Positions 44,223 to 53,546 of a DNA stretch of 64,000 nucleotides are shown in pieces (within the stretch, counting starts at the first letter, position 1; every line of letters begins with the position of its first letter). The stretch comes from Veillonellaceae bacterium DNF00626. GTDB taxonomy: Bacteria > Bacillota > Negativicutes > Veillonellales > Dialisteraceae. The stretch spans positions 1 to 64,000 of the forward strand of contig KQ960876.1 of the NCBI GenBank assembly GCA_001553355.1, in the 5' to 3' direction. The position numbers and the translations under genes are program-made. The notes below the pieces were generated by a model. The model was not told where the DNA came from, ran no database searches, and saw only the letters and a program-made list of their open reading frames with translations.

Positions 44223-47200
44223 TTATTTATGCGATTTAAGTAAAACGCAGGCCTCTCCCAACAGTTTTTTCAATTCGCTTTCCGCTACTTCCGTAAAATT
44301 CAGAAAAAAAGATTCATTCATCTGAATTTTCTGCCGTGTACGCAATATATGAAGTATGACCGGTGTTGTTCCATGATGTCTTTTTAATAGCCCGGCTAAC
44401 ATCTGACTGATATCTCCATTTTCATGATTTTCATCAACAAAAAGATGTACTTCTTTCTCTGATTCTCCCGTTTTTTCTTTTAGTTCACAAATAGGTTGAA
44501 TCAAATCGGCTATTAGCTGAATATTTCTTTCATTTGCTTGTATTCGTCCTCGCACACATACCACATTATCTTCTGTGAGTAAATACCTATACTTTCCCCA
44601 AGCAGACGGAAATATAACAGATTCTATGGTATCAGTATAATCTTCTATACCTATATAACCCATCGGTTCGCCTTTTCGCGTAGTCATACTTTTCACTCGA
44701 TTAATAACCCCGGCGACTTTAACTAAACGACCATCAAAAGTAGCGGCATTATTTACAATTTGATAAATAGAATCGCATCCTTTTAATTCTTTCTTATATA
44801 AATCAAGAGGATGTCCACTCACATAAAACCCTAAAAGTTTCCTCTCCCAATCAATTTTTTCTCCGGCACTCATATCTTCCATATCGGGATATACAATACT
44901 TTCTACTTTATCCTCTCCACCAAAAAGTGATAATTGCCCCGAATCACGATCATTTTTTTCTGCTGCCATTTTATTTAACGCTTGAGGAAGGACTTCCAAT
45001 AATTGCCGTCTATTATACCCAAACGAATCCATAGCGCCGCATTTAATTAGACTTTCACAAGCACGTGTATTTAATCCTTTCCCATCTATTCGCATCAATA
45101 AATCAGATAAATCCTTAAACGGTCCGCTTTTATGACGAGCATGAATAATAGATTCTACCAAATTTTCTCCCACATTTTGAATACCTGATAGGCCAAAAAG
45201 GATAGTATCATTCTTTACAGAAAAAGACGCTTCACTTCGATTAATATCAGGCGCTGCAATAATGACTCCCGCATGACGTGTATCGGAAATATAACGACTA
45301 ACTTTATTTTTATCCCCATTATAGCAAGTCATCATAGCAGCCATAAATTCCGGTCTGAAGTGTGCTTTCAAATAAGCCGTTTGCCAAGCAATCCATCCAT
45401 AGCACACACTATGAGATTTGTTAAATCCATATCCGGCAAAATGCAAAATTAAATCAAATACATGGTTAGCAATATCGGTATCAATATTTTTTTCTTTCGC
45501 TCCATTCACGAATAATTCTCTTTGTGCTTGCAAAATCTCCGGTTCTTTATGACCCATAGCACGGCGAAGCAAATCAGCGCGGCCTAAATCAAATCCTCCC
45601 ATCACTGATGCAATTTGCATGACTTGTTCTTGATATAAAATAATCCCATATGTTTCTTTCAATATATTTTCCAATAACGGATGCGGATAATCTATTGGTG
45701 TTTTACCATGTTTCCTACTAATAAAATCTTCTGCCATCCCACTGCCCAACGGTCCCGGTCGATACAAAGCCACCATCGGTATTAAATCTTCAAACCTTTC
45801 AGGATGCAATTGAACTAATAAATTGGTAAAGCCTGACGACTCCGACTGAAATACCCCTACGGTATCTCCTTTGCATAACATATCACAAGTTAAAGGGTCT
45901 TCAGACGGAATTTTATTAATATCAATGTCAATCCCCCTATTTTCTTTTATCATCTCAACAGCATCACGAATAACCGTAAGATTTCGAAGCCCAAGCAAAT
46001 CCATCTTAAGAAGGCCTAATTCTTCATTCAAATCTTTTTCATATTGAGTTTGAATAAAATTATCCTGTGTTAATTGAATAGGAACAAAGTCGTCCACCGG
46101 CTCAGAGCAAATAACAACTCCGGCTGCGTGAGTCCCGGAATTTCTACATAGTCCCTCCAAATCCAAACAGTGATTAATCAACTGATGGACAGTCTTATTC
46201 GTCTGATATAAGTGAGAAAACTCTTTTGATCCGTCTAATGTTTTTTGTAATGTTACCCCGGGACCACCGGGAACCATTTTCGCAATTTTATCTACTTCTC
46301 TTAGAGGTATACTCATCACACGACCCACATCACGAATCACTGCTCTGGCTGCTAAGGTACCAAATGTGATAATCTGCGCCACCTGTTCCTCACCATATTT
46401 CTGCGCTAAATAAGAAATCACTTCTCCACGTCTCCGATAACATAAATCTGTATCTATATCAGGCATGGATACACGTGCAGGATTTAAAAATCGTTCAAAA
46501 AGCAAATCAAATCTTAGAGGATCTATTTCTGTGATGTGCAATAAATAAGCAACGATACTACCGGCAGCACTACCACGTCCGGGTCCTATCGGAATACCAT
46601 GAGATTTCGCATATTTAATAAAATCCATAACAATAAGAAAATAATCGGCAAATCCCATTTGATTAATAACGCCCAACTCATAAGAGAGTCGTTCACGAAC
46701 ACGATCATCTACCTCAGGATACCTTTCAGGAATAGCCTCTTCACAAAGTTTTTGTAAATAAGTTTTAGCCGTTTCTCCTTCAGGTACATCAAAAGAAGGT
46801 AATTTATGTTCGCCAAACACAAAATTCACTTTACAACGATCCGCAATCTTTTTTGTATTTTCAATAGCACGAGGAAACTCTCCTAATATAACTTGCATTT
46901 CTTCTCCGCTTTTACAATAAAATTCACTATTAGCAAAACGAAAATGTTCCGGATTATCCAATGTACTTCCGGTCGAAATGCACAATTTAATTTCTTGACT
47001 TTCTGCATCTTCTTTTTTTATATAATGAAAATCATTAGTTGCCACTAACTCAATCCCGTATTTTCCGGCTAATTCTGCCAATATAGGACGAACTATATTT
47101 TCTTCAGGAATCCCATGATTTTGCAATTCAAGGAAATAATTATCCTTTCCGAATGTATCAATATAAAATTCAATAACTTCTTTCACTTTTTCTGCATCAT

Positions 47201-47648
47201 GATGCAATATAGCTTGACATAATTCACTTCCTACACAACCTGATAATGCAATAATCCCTTCATGATATTCCCGTAATAAATCATGATCCACTCGCGGTTT
47301 ATTATAATACCCCTCTGTCCAAGCTTTAGAACATATTTTCACCAAATTTCTATAACCTATATCATTTTCTGCCAATAAAATAAGGTGTCCTAATTTTTCT
47401 TTGCTTCCGGAATTTTTGATAAAACGACTCCCTTTAGTTACATAAAGTTCACAACCGATAATCGGACGAATACCTGCTTTTAAGCATTCTTTATATAAAT
47501 AAACTGCTCCATGCATAACCCCATGATCTGTAATGGCCAAAGCTGTTTGCCCCAAAGATTTTACATGAGCCACCAACTCTTTAATACGACATATACCATC
47601 AAACAAGCTATATTCTGTATGAGCATGCAAATGAACGAATGAATCCAT
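44223..47648 (-). CDS. dnaE: DNA polymerase III alpha subunit
   Basis: A 1141-residue replicative polymerase. The N-terminal PHP domain opens FVHLHAHTEYSLFDG; the polymerase core has GPGRGSAAGSIVAYLL and the catalytic acids in MPDIDTDLCYRRRGEVI; SGTHAAGVVIC and GYGFNKSHSVCYGWIAWQTA are further family blocks. The OB fold near 970-1050 (VKVAGVINRVKSMTTRKGEP) follows. The length and the lack of an exonuclease domain fit DnaE1/DnaE3, not PolC. ATG 47648 has GGAGG five bases upstream. Confidence 0.96.
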   Translation of the reverse strand: MDSFVHLHAHTEYSLFDGICRIKELVAHVKSLGQTALAITDHGVMHGAVYLYKECLKAGIRPIIGCELYVTKGSRFIKNSGSKEKLGHLILLAENDIGYRNLVKICSKAWTEGYYNKPRVDHDLLREYHEGIIALSGCVGSELCQAILHHDAEKVKEVIEFYIDTFGKDNYFLELQNHGIPEENIVRPILAELAGKYGIELVATNDFHYIKKEDAESQEIKLCISTGSTLDNPEHFRFANSEFYCKSGEEMQVILGEFPRAIENTKKIADRCKVNFVFGEHKLPSFDVPEGETAKTYLQKLCEEAIPERYPEVDDRVRERLSYELGVINQMGFADYFLIVMDFIKYAKSHGIPIGPGRGSAAGSIVAYLLHITEIDPLRFDLLFERFLNPARVSMPDIDTDLCYRRRGEVISYLAQKYGEEQVAQIITFGTLAARAVIRDVGRVMSIPLREVDKIAKMVPGGPGVTLQKTLDGSKEFSHLYQTNKTVHQLINHCLDLEGLCRNSGTHAAGVVICSEPVDDFVPIQLTQDNFIQTQYEKDLNEELGLLKMDLLGLRNLTVIRDAVEMIKENRGIDIDINKIPSEDPLTCDMLCKGDTVGVFQSESSGFTNLLVQLHPERFEDLIPMVALYRPGPLGSGMAEDFISRKHGKTPIDYPHPLLENILKETYGIILYQEQVMQIASVMGGFDLGRADLLRRAMGHKEPEILQAQRELFVNGAKEKNIDTDIANHVFDLILHFAGYGFNKSHSVCYGWIAWQTAYLKAHFRPEFMAAMMTCYNGDKNKVSRYISDTRHAGVIIAAPDINRSEASFSVKNDTILFGLSGIQNVGENLVESIIHARHKSGPFKDLSDLLMRIDGKGLNTRACESLIKCGAMDSFGYNRRQLLEVLPQALNKMAAEKNDRDSGQLSLFGGEDKVESIVYPDMEDMSAGEKIDWERKLLGFYVSGHPLDLYKKELKGCDSIYQIVNNAATFDGRLVKVAGVINRVKSMTTRKGEPMGYIGIEDYTDTIESVIFPSAWGKYRYLLTEDNVVCVRGRIQANERNIQLIADLIQPICELKEKTGESEKEVHLFVDENHENGDISQMLAGLLKRHHGTTPVILHILRTRQKIQMNESFFLNFTEVAESELKKLLGEACVLLKSHK

Positions 47649-47690
47649 AACTACCTCCGACAACCGCTTTTCTTTTATTTTAGCACAAAA

Positions 47691-47735
47691 ATAAAAAGCC
47701 TCTCTGATATAAGTATATCAAAGAAAGCTTTTTAT
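47691..47735. terminator. Terminator between small ORF and dnaE
   Basis: AAAAAGCCTCTCTGATATAA pairs with its near complement ending CTTTTT; both strands carry T-runs. It closes the trmB-ftsW-unknown-cydB-like-small ORF unit just before dnaE. Confidence 0.85.
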
Positions 47736-47738
47736 ACA

Positions 47739-47909
47739 TTATTTGCTTTCCGAATCTTCTTCTTTTTTCTTCAATACTACACTTTCACCACTTTTTTGTG
47801 CTTCCAAAATGTCCGTTTCAGATAAATGTTCTGTATCAAGTACAATCTTTACGCCCATTTTATCAAGCATTTCATCAATCGTATGTTGTGTCTTAAAAAG
47901 TTCTCCCAT
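47739..47909 (-). CDS. Small unknown protein, 56 aa
   Basis: A short frame begins at ATG 47909 with AAAGGGTGA four bases upstream and ends just before a strong terminator. The product starts MGELFKTQHTIDEMLDKMGV and ends in a Lys/Glu-rich tail; it is soluble, helical at the start, and not recognised. It lies 22 bases after the cydB-like gene on the same strand. Good start signal, codon-like composition and terminator position support a real gene. Confidence 0.65.
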   Translation of the reverse strand: MGELFKTQHTIDEMLDKMGVKIVLDTEHLSETDILEAQKSGESVVLKKKEEDSESK

Positions 47910-47931
47910 AAAATCACCCTTTCGTTATTCA

Positions 47932-48870
47932 CTAAATATGATCATTCCATAAATAATTAATTTTTTTGCGCCATATTTTCCATACAAAAACAATAAATGT
48001 CCAAATACCAATAACTACCATCCAAACGTTTATAGGGTAAAACTCCATCATCATTAAAATACTATTTCCATCAAGCGTATGCGTAATAATGCCATATATG
48101 GTCGAAATAAACACAAATAATACTAATTCCGAAAGCAGCAATACGTACGATGCCAAAAGCCCTCTCCCAACCAGACGCAGACGAATCACCGTAAAAGAAA
48201 TAACTGAGAAAGCAAAAGAAATAAAAACCATAATCCATAAAGAATAATTATCCGCCATAAGATTGCTTAAACTTACAATTTCTATAATTGCCCAAATGAG
48301 AAAACATATCATTGATACCAATAGTACCACAAGGCTCAATGCTCTCCATCTCTCCGCTAAGGGATTCACCGACTTAAAAGCGCCATACACCGCACCTAAC
48401 TGAATACTTCCGGTTAATAGCCACAATGTTCCAAATATACCACTCGCAGTCAACAGTCCCGCTGATGCATTCCCAATAGAGAATAAAAATAACCCAATAA
48501 AGGCAAGGGTAATAAAAGAAACGATACTCACAATTCGTGCCACCGATGTTTCCATTTTTTTCGGACATATATAAACAACTGACGCACGAAGAAAAAGACT
48601 TACAGCTGCCACCGCAGCCACTAAATAAAACATAGTCGGGTAGCTATCTTTTTGCATTGACATTTGCCCTATAAGAAATAATCCTAAAAAAAGCCACAAT
48701 TCATTCCCGTCAATACCGGGGCGTAATAATTTACGAACAGCCTCATATTCTTCGTCGGACTTTGCCACAAAAGGTGCCATTATCCCTATTCCCAAATCTT
48801 GTAATTCAAAAAACAAAAAAAGTGCTAAAAAAATAACCGGAATTATCATCTCACTACTACTTAAACACAT
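47932..48870 (-). CDS. Orphan CydB-like membrane protein
   Basis: A polytopic membrane protein of 312 residues with about eight helices. Its first helix region reads FFELQDLGIGIMAPFV and then RPGIDGNELWLFLGLF, which correspond to DLGVG and WDGNEVWL blocks of cytochrome bd oxidase subunit II. CydB pairs with CydA, which binds all haems; no cydA is present nearby. A divergent or repurposed CydB homologue is likely. ATG 48870 is taken because GGGGG lies five bases upstream (a second ATG is at 48873); the frame is open to 48918 within the previous gene. Confidence 0.7.
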   Translation of the reverse strand: MCLSSSEMIIPVIFLALFLFFELQDLGIGIMAPFVAKSDEEYEAVRKLLRPGIDGNELWLFLGLFLIGQMSMQKDSYPTMFYLVAAVAAVSLFLRASVVYICPKKMETSVARIVSIVSFITLAFIGLFLFSIGNASAGLLTASGIFGTLWLLTGSIQLGAVYGAFKSVNPLAERWRALSLVVLLVSMICFLIWAIIEIVSLSNLMADNYSLWIMVFISFAFSVISFTVIRLRLVGRGLLASYVLLLSELVLFVFISTIYGIITHTLDGNSILMMMEFYPINVWMVVIGIWTFIVFVWKIWRKKINYLWNDHI

Positions 48871-48907
48871 CATATCCCCCTTAATCATCATTGCCATCAC
48901 TAAACAA

Positions 48908-49384
48908 CTATTTTTCAATAAATCTCTTAGACTTTCTTATTTCATCAGCCGCCATCAAAAAAGATTTCATATCCTTTTGTAAATATAAACAAATCACCTG
49001 AATCCCTTGATGATAAAACTCCTGAAGTGGTATATCCCTCGCACAAGCTAAATCTGCGGAAGTTAACTTTATCGTTTCTGCTTTATTTAAAAGAAATAAT
49101 GTAACTATAAGTGAATGACTTTCTCCATCACAATAAATGGCTGCCCCTTCTTTTTTATATTTTTTTAGAAGCCATACAAACTCACCTGTATTTCCTACCT
49201 CATTGGTAGCGAACAAAATAAAACGTCCTTCATGATTCATCAATTCGCCCATCTGTTCTTTGGGCATTTGATTCGATAACGATTCCCAAGGACAAATAAT
49301 ATTCGTCTTATTAAGTAACCCTAATGAAGTTATTGTTTCAGTTTCTTCGCGAAAAAAATATAAATGAATTTTGTAATTTGCCAT
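48908..49384 (-). CDS. Unknown protein, 158 aa, between ftsW and cydB-like
   Basis: A soluble protein with alternating hydrophobic strands and helices suggesting an alpha/beta fold; it begins MANYKIHLYFFREETETI and ends DEIRKSKRFIEK. There are no membrane segments or signal peptide and five cysteines without a clear metal motif. It lies 20 bases after ftsW and 37 bases before the cydB-like gene, so all three are likely co-transcribed. No function is assigned. Confidence 0.72.
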   Translation of the reverse strand: MANYKIHLYFFREETETITSLGLLNKTNIICPWESLSNQMPKEQMGELMNHEGRFILFATNEVGNTGEFVWLLKKYKKEGAAIYCDGESHSLIVTLFLLNKAETIKLTSADLACARDIPLQEFYHQGIQVICLYLQKDMKSFLMAADEIRKSKRFIEK

Positions 49385-49404
49385 TATCTATTATCTCTTT
49401 CTCT

Positions 49405-50664
49405 TTATCGAAAAGGATGCCCCTCCATAGCGGCAATATGTTTTTTCCGTTCTTCCTGATCTCGTTTTTTCTGTCCTGCAATAAATGCTTCTCGAATAAG
49501 ACCTACCGCCACTAAATTGATAACCAATGATGTTCCACCATAAGAAATAAAAGGAAGCGGTATTCCCGTCACCGGGAAACAACCTAAAATCATCGCTATA
49601 TTAATGATCCCTTGTGCTGATATGAGCATCGTAAGCCCATAAATCAAAAATGACTCATAAGTATATTTCGTTTGCCCCGCCAAAATAAATCCGCAAATCA
49701 TAAATAGTATATAGAGAAATAATAGGGAAAATGCCCCTACAAAACCCCATTCCTGACCAAAAATAGCATAAGCAAAATCCGTATATTGCTCAGGTAGATA
49801 CGAAAACTTAGATACGCCTTCACCTGCTCCTTGTCCAAATAATCCACCGCTTCCAATAGCAATAAGGCCTTGCACGGTTTGATACCCCAAACCACTTTCG
49901 TAGGAAAAAGGATCAATCACTGCTTTAACACGATCCCAGCGATAAGGCTCAATGTAAGCTAATATCCCCGCGGAAATAAAAGCAATTATACTAATAGCAC
50001 CTACTTCTTTATAAGGTAAACCGGCAATAAAATAAAGCATAAGAGGAAAGCACAAAATCATTCCGGCTGTTCCCATATCAGGCTCTTTTAATACCAAAAT
50101 TGCCATAAGGAAAGGAATATACAAGGGCGTAAAATAATGAATAGTAGAGTCAATCGTATCCTCATTACGTCCACTTTTTCGATGAAATAACCCATACCAT
50201 ATTTTTTTCAGAATAGTTATTTCTTGATGGGTTTTCATTTTTTTAGTCAAATAAGATGCTGTCCATATAATTCCTACTACTTTGGCAATTTCTGACGGCT
50301 GTAAAGATATGGGCCCTACCATAATCCATCTTGTAGCACCATTAACCGTTCTTCCTACTACCAAAACAGCAATTAAAAGCAGCACTGTAATAATGACAAA
50401 GCCTTTATTCATTTGCCTAATTTTTGCATTTCCCAAAGCGGGAATCAATCCCATCGCAATAAATAAACCAAGGCATAAATAAATAAGGTGCTTGAACAAA
50501 TGACTGTATACCCCTGTACCATTTTGTAAATTCATATAAAAAGTAGAGCTATACACATTGACGCAGCCAATAAATAAAAATAGCCCGGTAATAACCAAAA
50601 GTATGGTCAACGCTTTAGATGTATCATTGAATCGCCTATCGGACGTGTCGCCACTAAACGACAT
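49405..50664 (-). CDS. ftsW: FtsW/RodA/SpoVE family SEDS glycosyltransferase
   Basis: A 419-residue SEDS protein with about ten membrane helices that polymerises lipid II. It shows QPSEIAKVVGI, the catalytic-loop region with LKEPDMGTAGM, GYQTVQGLIAIGSGGLFG and GIPLPFISYGGTSL near the C terminus. FtsW is favoured over RodA by the long N-terminal part and cytoplasmic loop near 155-175, but either is possible. It starts 58 bases inside trmB, with AAGGGG eight bases before the ATG. It would need a class B PBP partner that is not in this window. Confidence 0.88.
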   Translation of the reverse strand: MSFSGDTSDRRFNDTSKALTILLVITGLFLFIGCVNVYSSTFYMNLQNGTGVYSHLFKHLIYLCLGLFIAMGLIPALGNAKIRQMNKGFVIITVLLLIAVLVVGRTVNGATRWIMVGPISLQPSEIAKVVGIIWTASYLTKKMKTHQEITILKKIWYGLFHRKSGRNEDTIDSTIHYFTPLYIPFLMAILVLKEPDMGTAGMILCFPLMLYFIAGLPYKEVGAISIIAFISAGILAYIEPYRWDRVKAVIDPFSYESGLGYQTVQGLIAIGSGGLFGQGAGEGVSKFSYLPEQYTDFAYAIFGQEWGFVGAFSLLFLYILFMICGFILAGQTKYTYESFLIYGLTMLISAQGIINIAMILGCFPVTGIPLPFISYGGTSLVINLVAVGLIREAFIAGQKKRDQEERKKHIAAMEGHPFR

Positions 50665-51287
50665 ACTAAATTCCCCTTCCTGCTGAATTTCTCCTCATAC
50701 TCCGTCTCCACTTCACCCTCCACAGGTTGCTCATGAAGATTATAAGTAACATCGGACAGAATCCAACCCATAGCATGAAATTCTTCTATAGAAAAATCAA
50801 ATAATTCTTTGTTATCCGTTTTAAAATGAATTTCTCCGCCTTCACTTAAAATAAGTGCATATTTCCTCAAAAAATCACGGTAAGTCAATCGCCGTTTCAT
50901 ATGTCTTTTTTTCGGCCAAGGATCACTAAAATTCAAATAAATCATATCCACTTCTCCCGGCGCAAAAATATCTTCAATATGATTGACATCGCCTAAAATC
51001 AGATGAACATTATCTAACGGCGGCTCTATAGCTGCTGTTTTCTTTGCAGCATAATAAATGACCCCTTCTTGCACTTCCATACCGATATAATTCACATCTC
51101 TATGAAGATCCGCCATTCGTGAAATGAACTGTCCTTTCCCGGTGCCAAACTCTACATGAAGAGGCTGATTTTCCTTAGGAAAAATATGTCTCCATTTTCC
51201 TTTTAATGTTGTAGGTTCATCCAAATATAAAAGACCTTCATATTCCTTTATTGCTTCTTCAATCCACGGTTTTCTACGAAGCCGCAT
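50607..51287 (-). CDS. trmB: tRNA (guanine46-N7)-methyltransferase
   Basis: A 226-residue SAM-dependent methyltransferase adding m7G46 to tRNA. The SAM site is VEFGTGKGQFISRMA, the substrate loop YLNFSDPWPKKRHMKRRL, and the C-terminal TEYEEKFSRKG is typical. GGAGG stands five bases before the ATG at 51287; two earlier in-frame starts are weaker. It heads the unit leading to ftsW. Confidence 0.94.
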   Translation of the reverse strand: MRLRRKPWIEEAIKEYEGLLYLDEPTTLKGKWRHIFPKENQPLHVEFGTGKGQFISRMADLHRDVNYIGMEVQEGVIYYAAKKTAAIEPPLDNVHLILGDVNHIEDIFAPGEVDMIYLNFSDPWPKKRHMKRRLTYRDFLRKYALILSEGGEIHFKTDNKELFDFSIEEFHAMGWILSDVTYNLHEQPVEGEVETEYEEKFSRKGNLVCRLVATRPIGDSMIHLKR

Positions 51288-51378
51288 AGTTTCCTCCATG
51301 CTCACAAAATTCAATTATAGTATACCATCTATATCCACCAAAAATCAGTATAAAAATACTTGCCGATAATTTATTCGC

Positions 51379-53433
51379 CTATGACGCTTTATGCAATCCT
51401 ACATTGCTCACTTCTTTATGCGGACTTTCAGTCAGTTTTATCGGCTTGTATATATTCCAATCAAATAACTGCGCACCACCTGCCATTTGTTCACTATTCC
51501 AAAAGTAATCGTGCGCCTCTTTATTACTTCCTAATTCCAATGAATCATTCGAAATCATCACCGTACCATACATTGTCATCAAACTTGCTATATCTTTATT
51601 GAATAAAGGACTAAATAAATCACAAGTAGCATCATAATGTGTCACAGTAATACCCATCATCCCCATAAGTGTTTCATAAAGCATGTCATTGGAGAAAGGA
51701 ACATATCTCCGAGCTTCCATCAACTTCCGAGTCGTTTTATGCGTTTCATTGTAGATATCTGATGTATATACCCAAAAAGGAATACGCACCATCGTAAAAT
51801 TAAATTGATCTGCATTATGCCCGGGATTAGCTGTCACTTCTTCTCCATGATCAGAAAAATACATAACCCCATCAGCATGAAGATAATTCACTGCCTCATT
51901 CATAATAGATGCCATCACATAATCATTAAATAAGACAGAATTATCATATTCATCAATCATTACTTCTTCGGTAGTCCTATCTTTATCATGGTCAAGTGGC
52001 CATTTATAAAATTCCGAAGGATAACGATCCCAATAACTGATATGACTACCCATCAAATGAACGATAATCAACTGCCTCCGATTATTCGGATCAAGTTTTC
52101 GTAAATAAGGAACTAAAGCAGAATCATAATCTTTAGTAATTACATCAGTTCCCACATATTGATTTATCCAATACTGATTATCACAAGCAGAACCAATAGC
52201 ACCTATCGGTGTATCCCATATCCCAAAACGGGATTGATTAGAAATCCATGTAGTTTCAAATCCCGCCTCACGTGCTAAATCGACGATAGAATAAGCTTCA
52301 GCCAAATTCATACCGTTGTATTGATTTTTCTCCGTCAATGCACAAGTTAAAACCTGCACCGTCTGGGTATAACAAGAATAAGCATGATTAAAAAATATAA
52401 AATTAGGGTCTTTATAAAATAATGATTGAAAAGGAGTTGTATTCCTCGTATATCCATAAACTCCCATATGATCCCGTGTAAGTGATTCTCCAATAACCAA
52501 TACATAAATACCATCCGGAACAGAATTTAATTCCTTAATTAGTTCCGAATCTTCAATTTTGAAATTTCTTCGTTCCTCTAATATACGTTGATACGTCCCA
52601 AAACTTTTTAACGTTTCATAAGACTCATAAGAAACATGAGCAATACGTGTTTCACTGATAGACCATACAGTAAAACCGCAGTTTAATAAAAATAATAGTG
52701 CCACAAAACTCCATCCGGCTTTTGATTCTGTGGAAATTTTCTTAAAACTATCATGACTCAAGACAAAAATAAGGGCACCAAAAAGAATCAATCCCCCCAT
52801 AAGTGCAATTAAATAAATCGGTGACAAATGAACATCAACATAAGAAATCGCTTCTGCCAAATTGGTTTGTGCTACGGCAAGAAGCATATTCACCGATATT
52901 AATGCTTTTGATACGGCAAAATAGCCAATATAGGTAAATTGAATAATTGCATAAAATAGAATAAATAGGACACAAATCAACCGAGCTACCACGCGAAATT
53001 TTCCCGGTAATAACCAGGCTGCCATGAGACAAGAAATAAATAAATATAACGGTGTACTTAATTCTCCTGACACATCTTGCCCATCTAATACAACATGACT
53101 TTCCCCGGCCAAATAAGGCACTACCATGGCAAGACAAAACAAAATACTTACAGCGATCCATAATGAAACGACTGCTTTATATATACGATGATAAATAAAA
53201 TAAGCAGAAATCGCCCCTGTTTCAATGAATAAAATCAAAATTTTCGCATAAGAATACCATTGATATCCCTCATTAGAACTAAAATAATAACTAAAAAACA
53301 ATACGACAAAAAAAGGTAAAAATGTGGCAAGTATCCAACCTTCCATCCATCGTTTTTGCTTTATCGACATTAAATTTTTTTCTCTACTATCATCAGCAGA
53401 AAACTGCTTATTTTCATTATTATATTTCATCAT
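51379..53433 (-). CDS. LPS phosphoethanolamine transferase (EptA/CptA-like)
   Basis: A 684-residue membrane protein with five or more N-terminal helices (between about 31 and 255) and a large periplasmic sulfatase-fold domain. The nucleophile is Thr319 in VIGESLTRDHMGVYGY, with a metal site in YFSDHGEEV near 557. Such enzymes transfer phosphoethanolamine from phosphatidylethanolamine to lipid A or core sugars, changing surface charge and polymyxin sensitivity. The exact acceptor is unknown. The start at 53433 has a weak ribosome binding site; ATG at residue 22 is an alternative. Confidence 0.85.
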   Translation of the reverse strand: MMKYNNENKQFSADDSREKNLMSIKQKRWMEGWILATFLPFFVVLFFSYYFSSNEGYQWYSYAKILILFIETGAISAYFIYHRIYKAVVSLWIAVSILFCLAMVVPYLAGESHVVLDGQDVSGELSTPLYLFISCLMAAWLLPGKFRVVARLICVLFILFYAIIQFTYIGYFAVSKALISVNMLLAVAQTNLAEAISYVDVHLSPIYLIALMGGLILFGALIFVLSHDSFKKISTESKAGWSFVALLFLLNCGFTVWSISETRIAHVSYESYETLKSFGTYQRILEERRNFKIEDSELIKELNSVPDGIYVLVIGESLTRDHMGVYGYTRNTTPFQSLFYKDPNFIFFNHAYSCYTQTVQVLTCALTEKNQYNGMNLAEAYSIVDLAREAGFETTWISNQSRFGIWDTPIGAIGSACDNQYWINQYVGTDVITKDYDSALVPYLRKLDPNNRRQLIIVHLMGSHISYWDRYPSEFYKWPLDHDKDRTTEEVMIDEYDNSVLFNDYVMASIMNEAVNYLHADGVMYFSDHGEEVTANPGHNADQFNFTMVRIPFWVYTSDIYNETHKTTRKLMEARRYVPFSNDMLYETLMGMMGITVTHYDATCDLFSPLFNKDIASLMTMYGTVMISNDSLELGSNKEAHDYFWNSEQMAGGAQLFDWNIYKPIKLTESPHKEVSNVGLHKAS

Positions 53434-53486
53434 TCAATCCATTTCTGACTTATTATACTGTTTTATTTTACCATATGAGCACAATC

Positions 53487-53535
53487 AAAAATACAGCTTT
53501 CAGAAGATAAGTAATACCTCTTTTGCTGTATTAGT
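53487..53535 (-). terminator. Likely terminator after UPF0210 gene
   Basis: On the minus strand AATACAGC pairs with GCTGTATT across a loop of about 27 nt that contains partial inner pairing, followed by TTTT. The stem is short, so strength is uncertain. Confidence 0.5.
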
Positions 53536-53546
53536 AATTGTTCATA

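Noticed and set aside
47743-47952. Plus-strand ORF of 69 codons
   Set aside because: It is antisense to the small minus-strand gene, which has the better start signal and terminator position.
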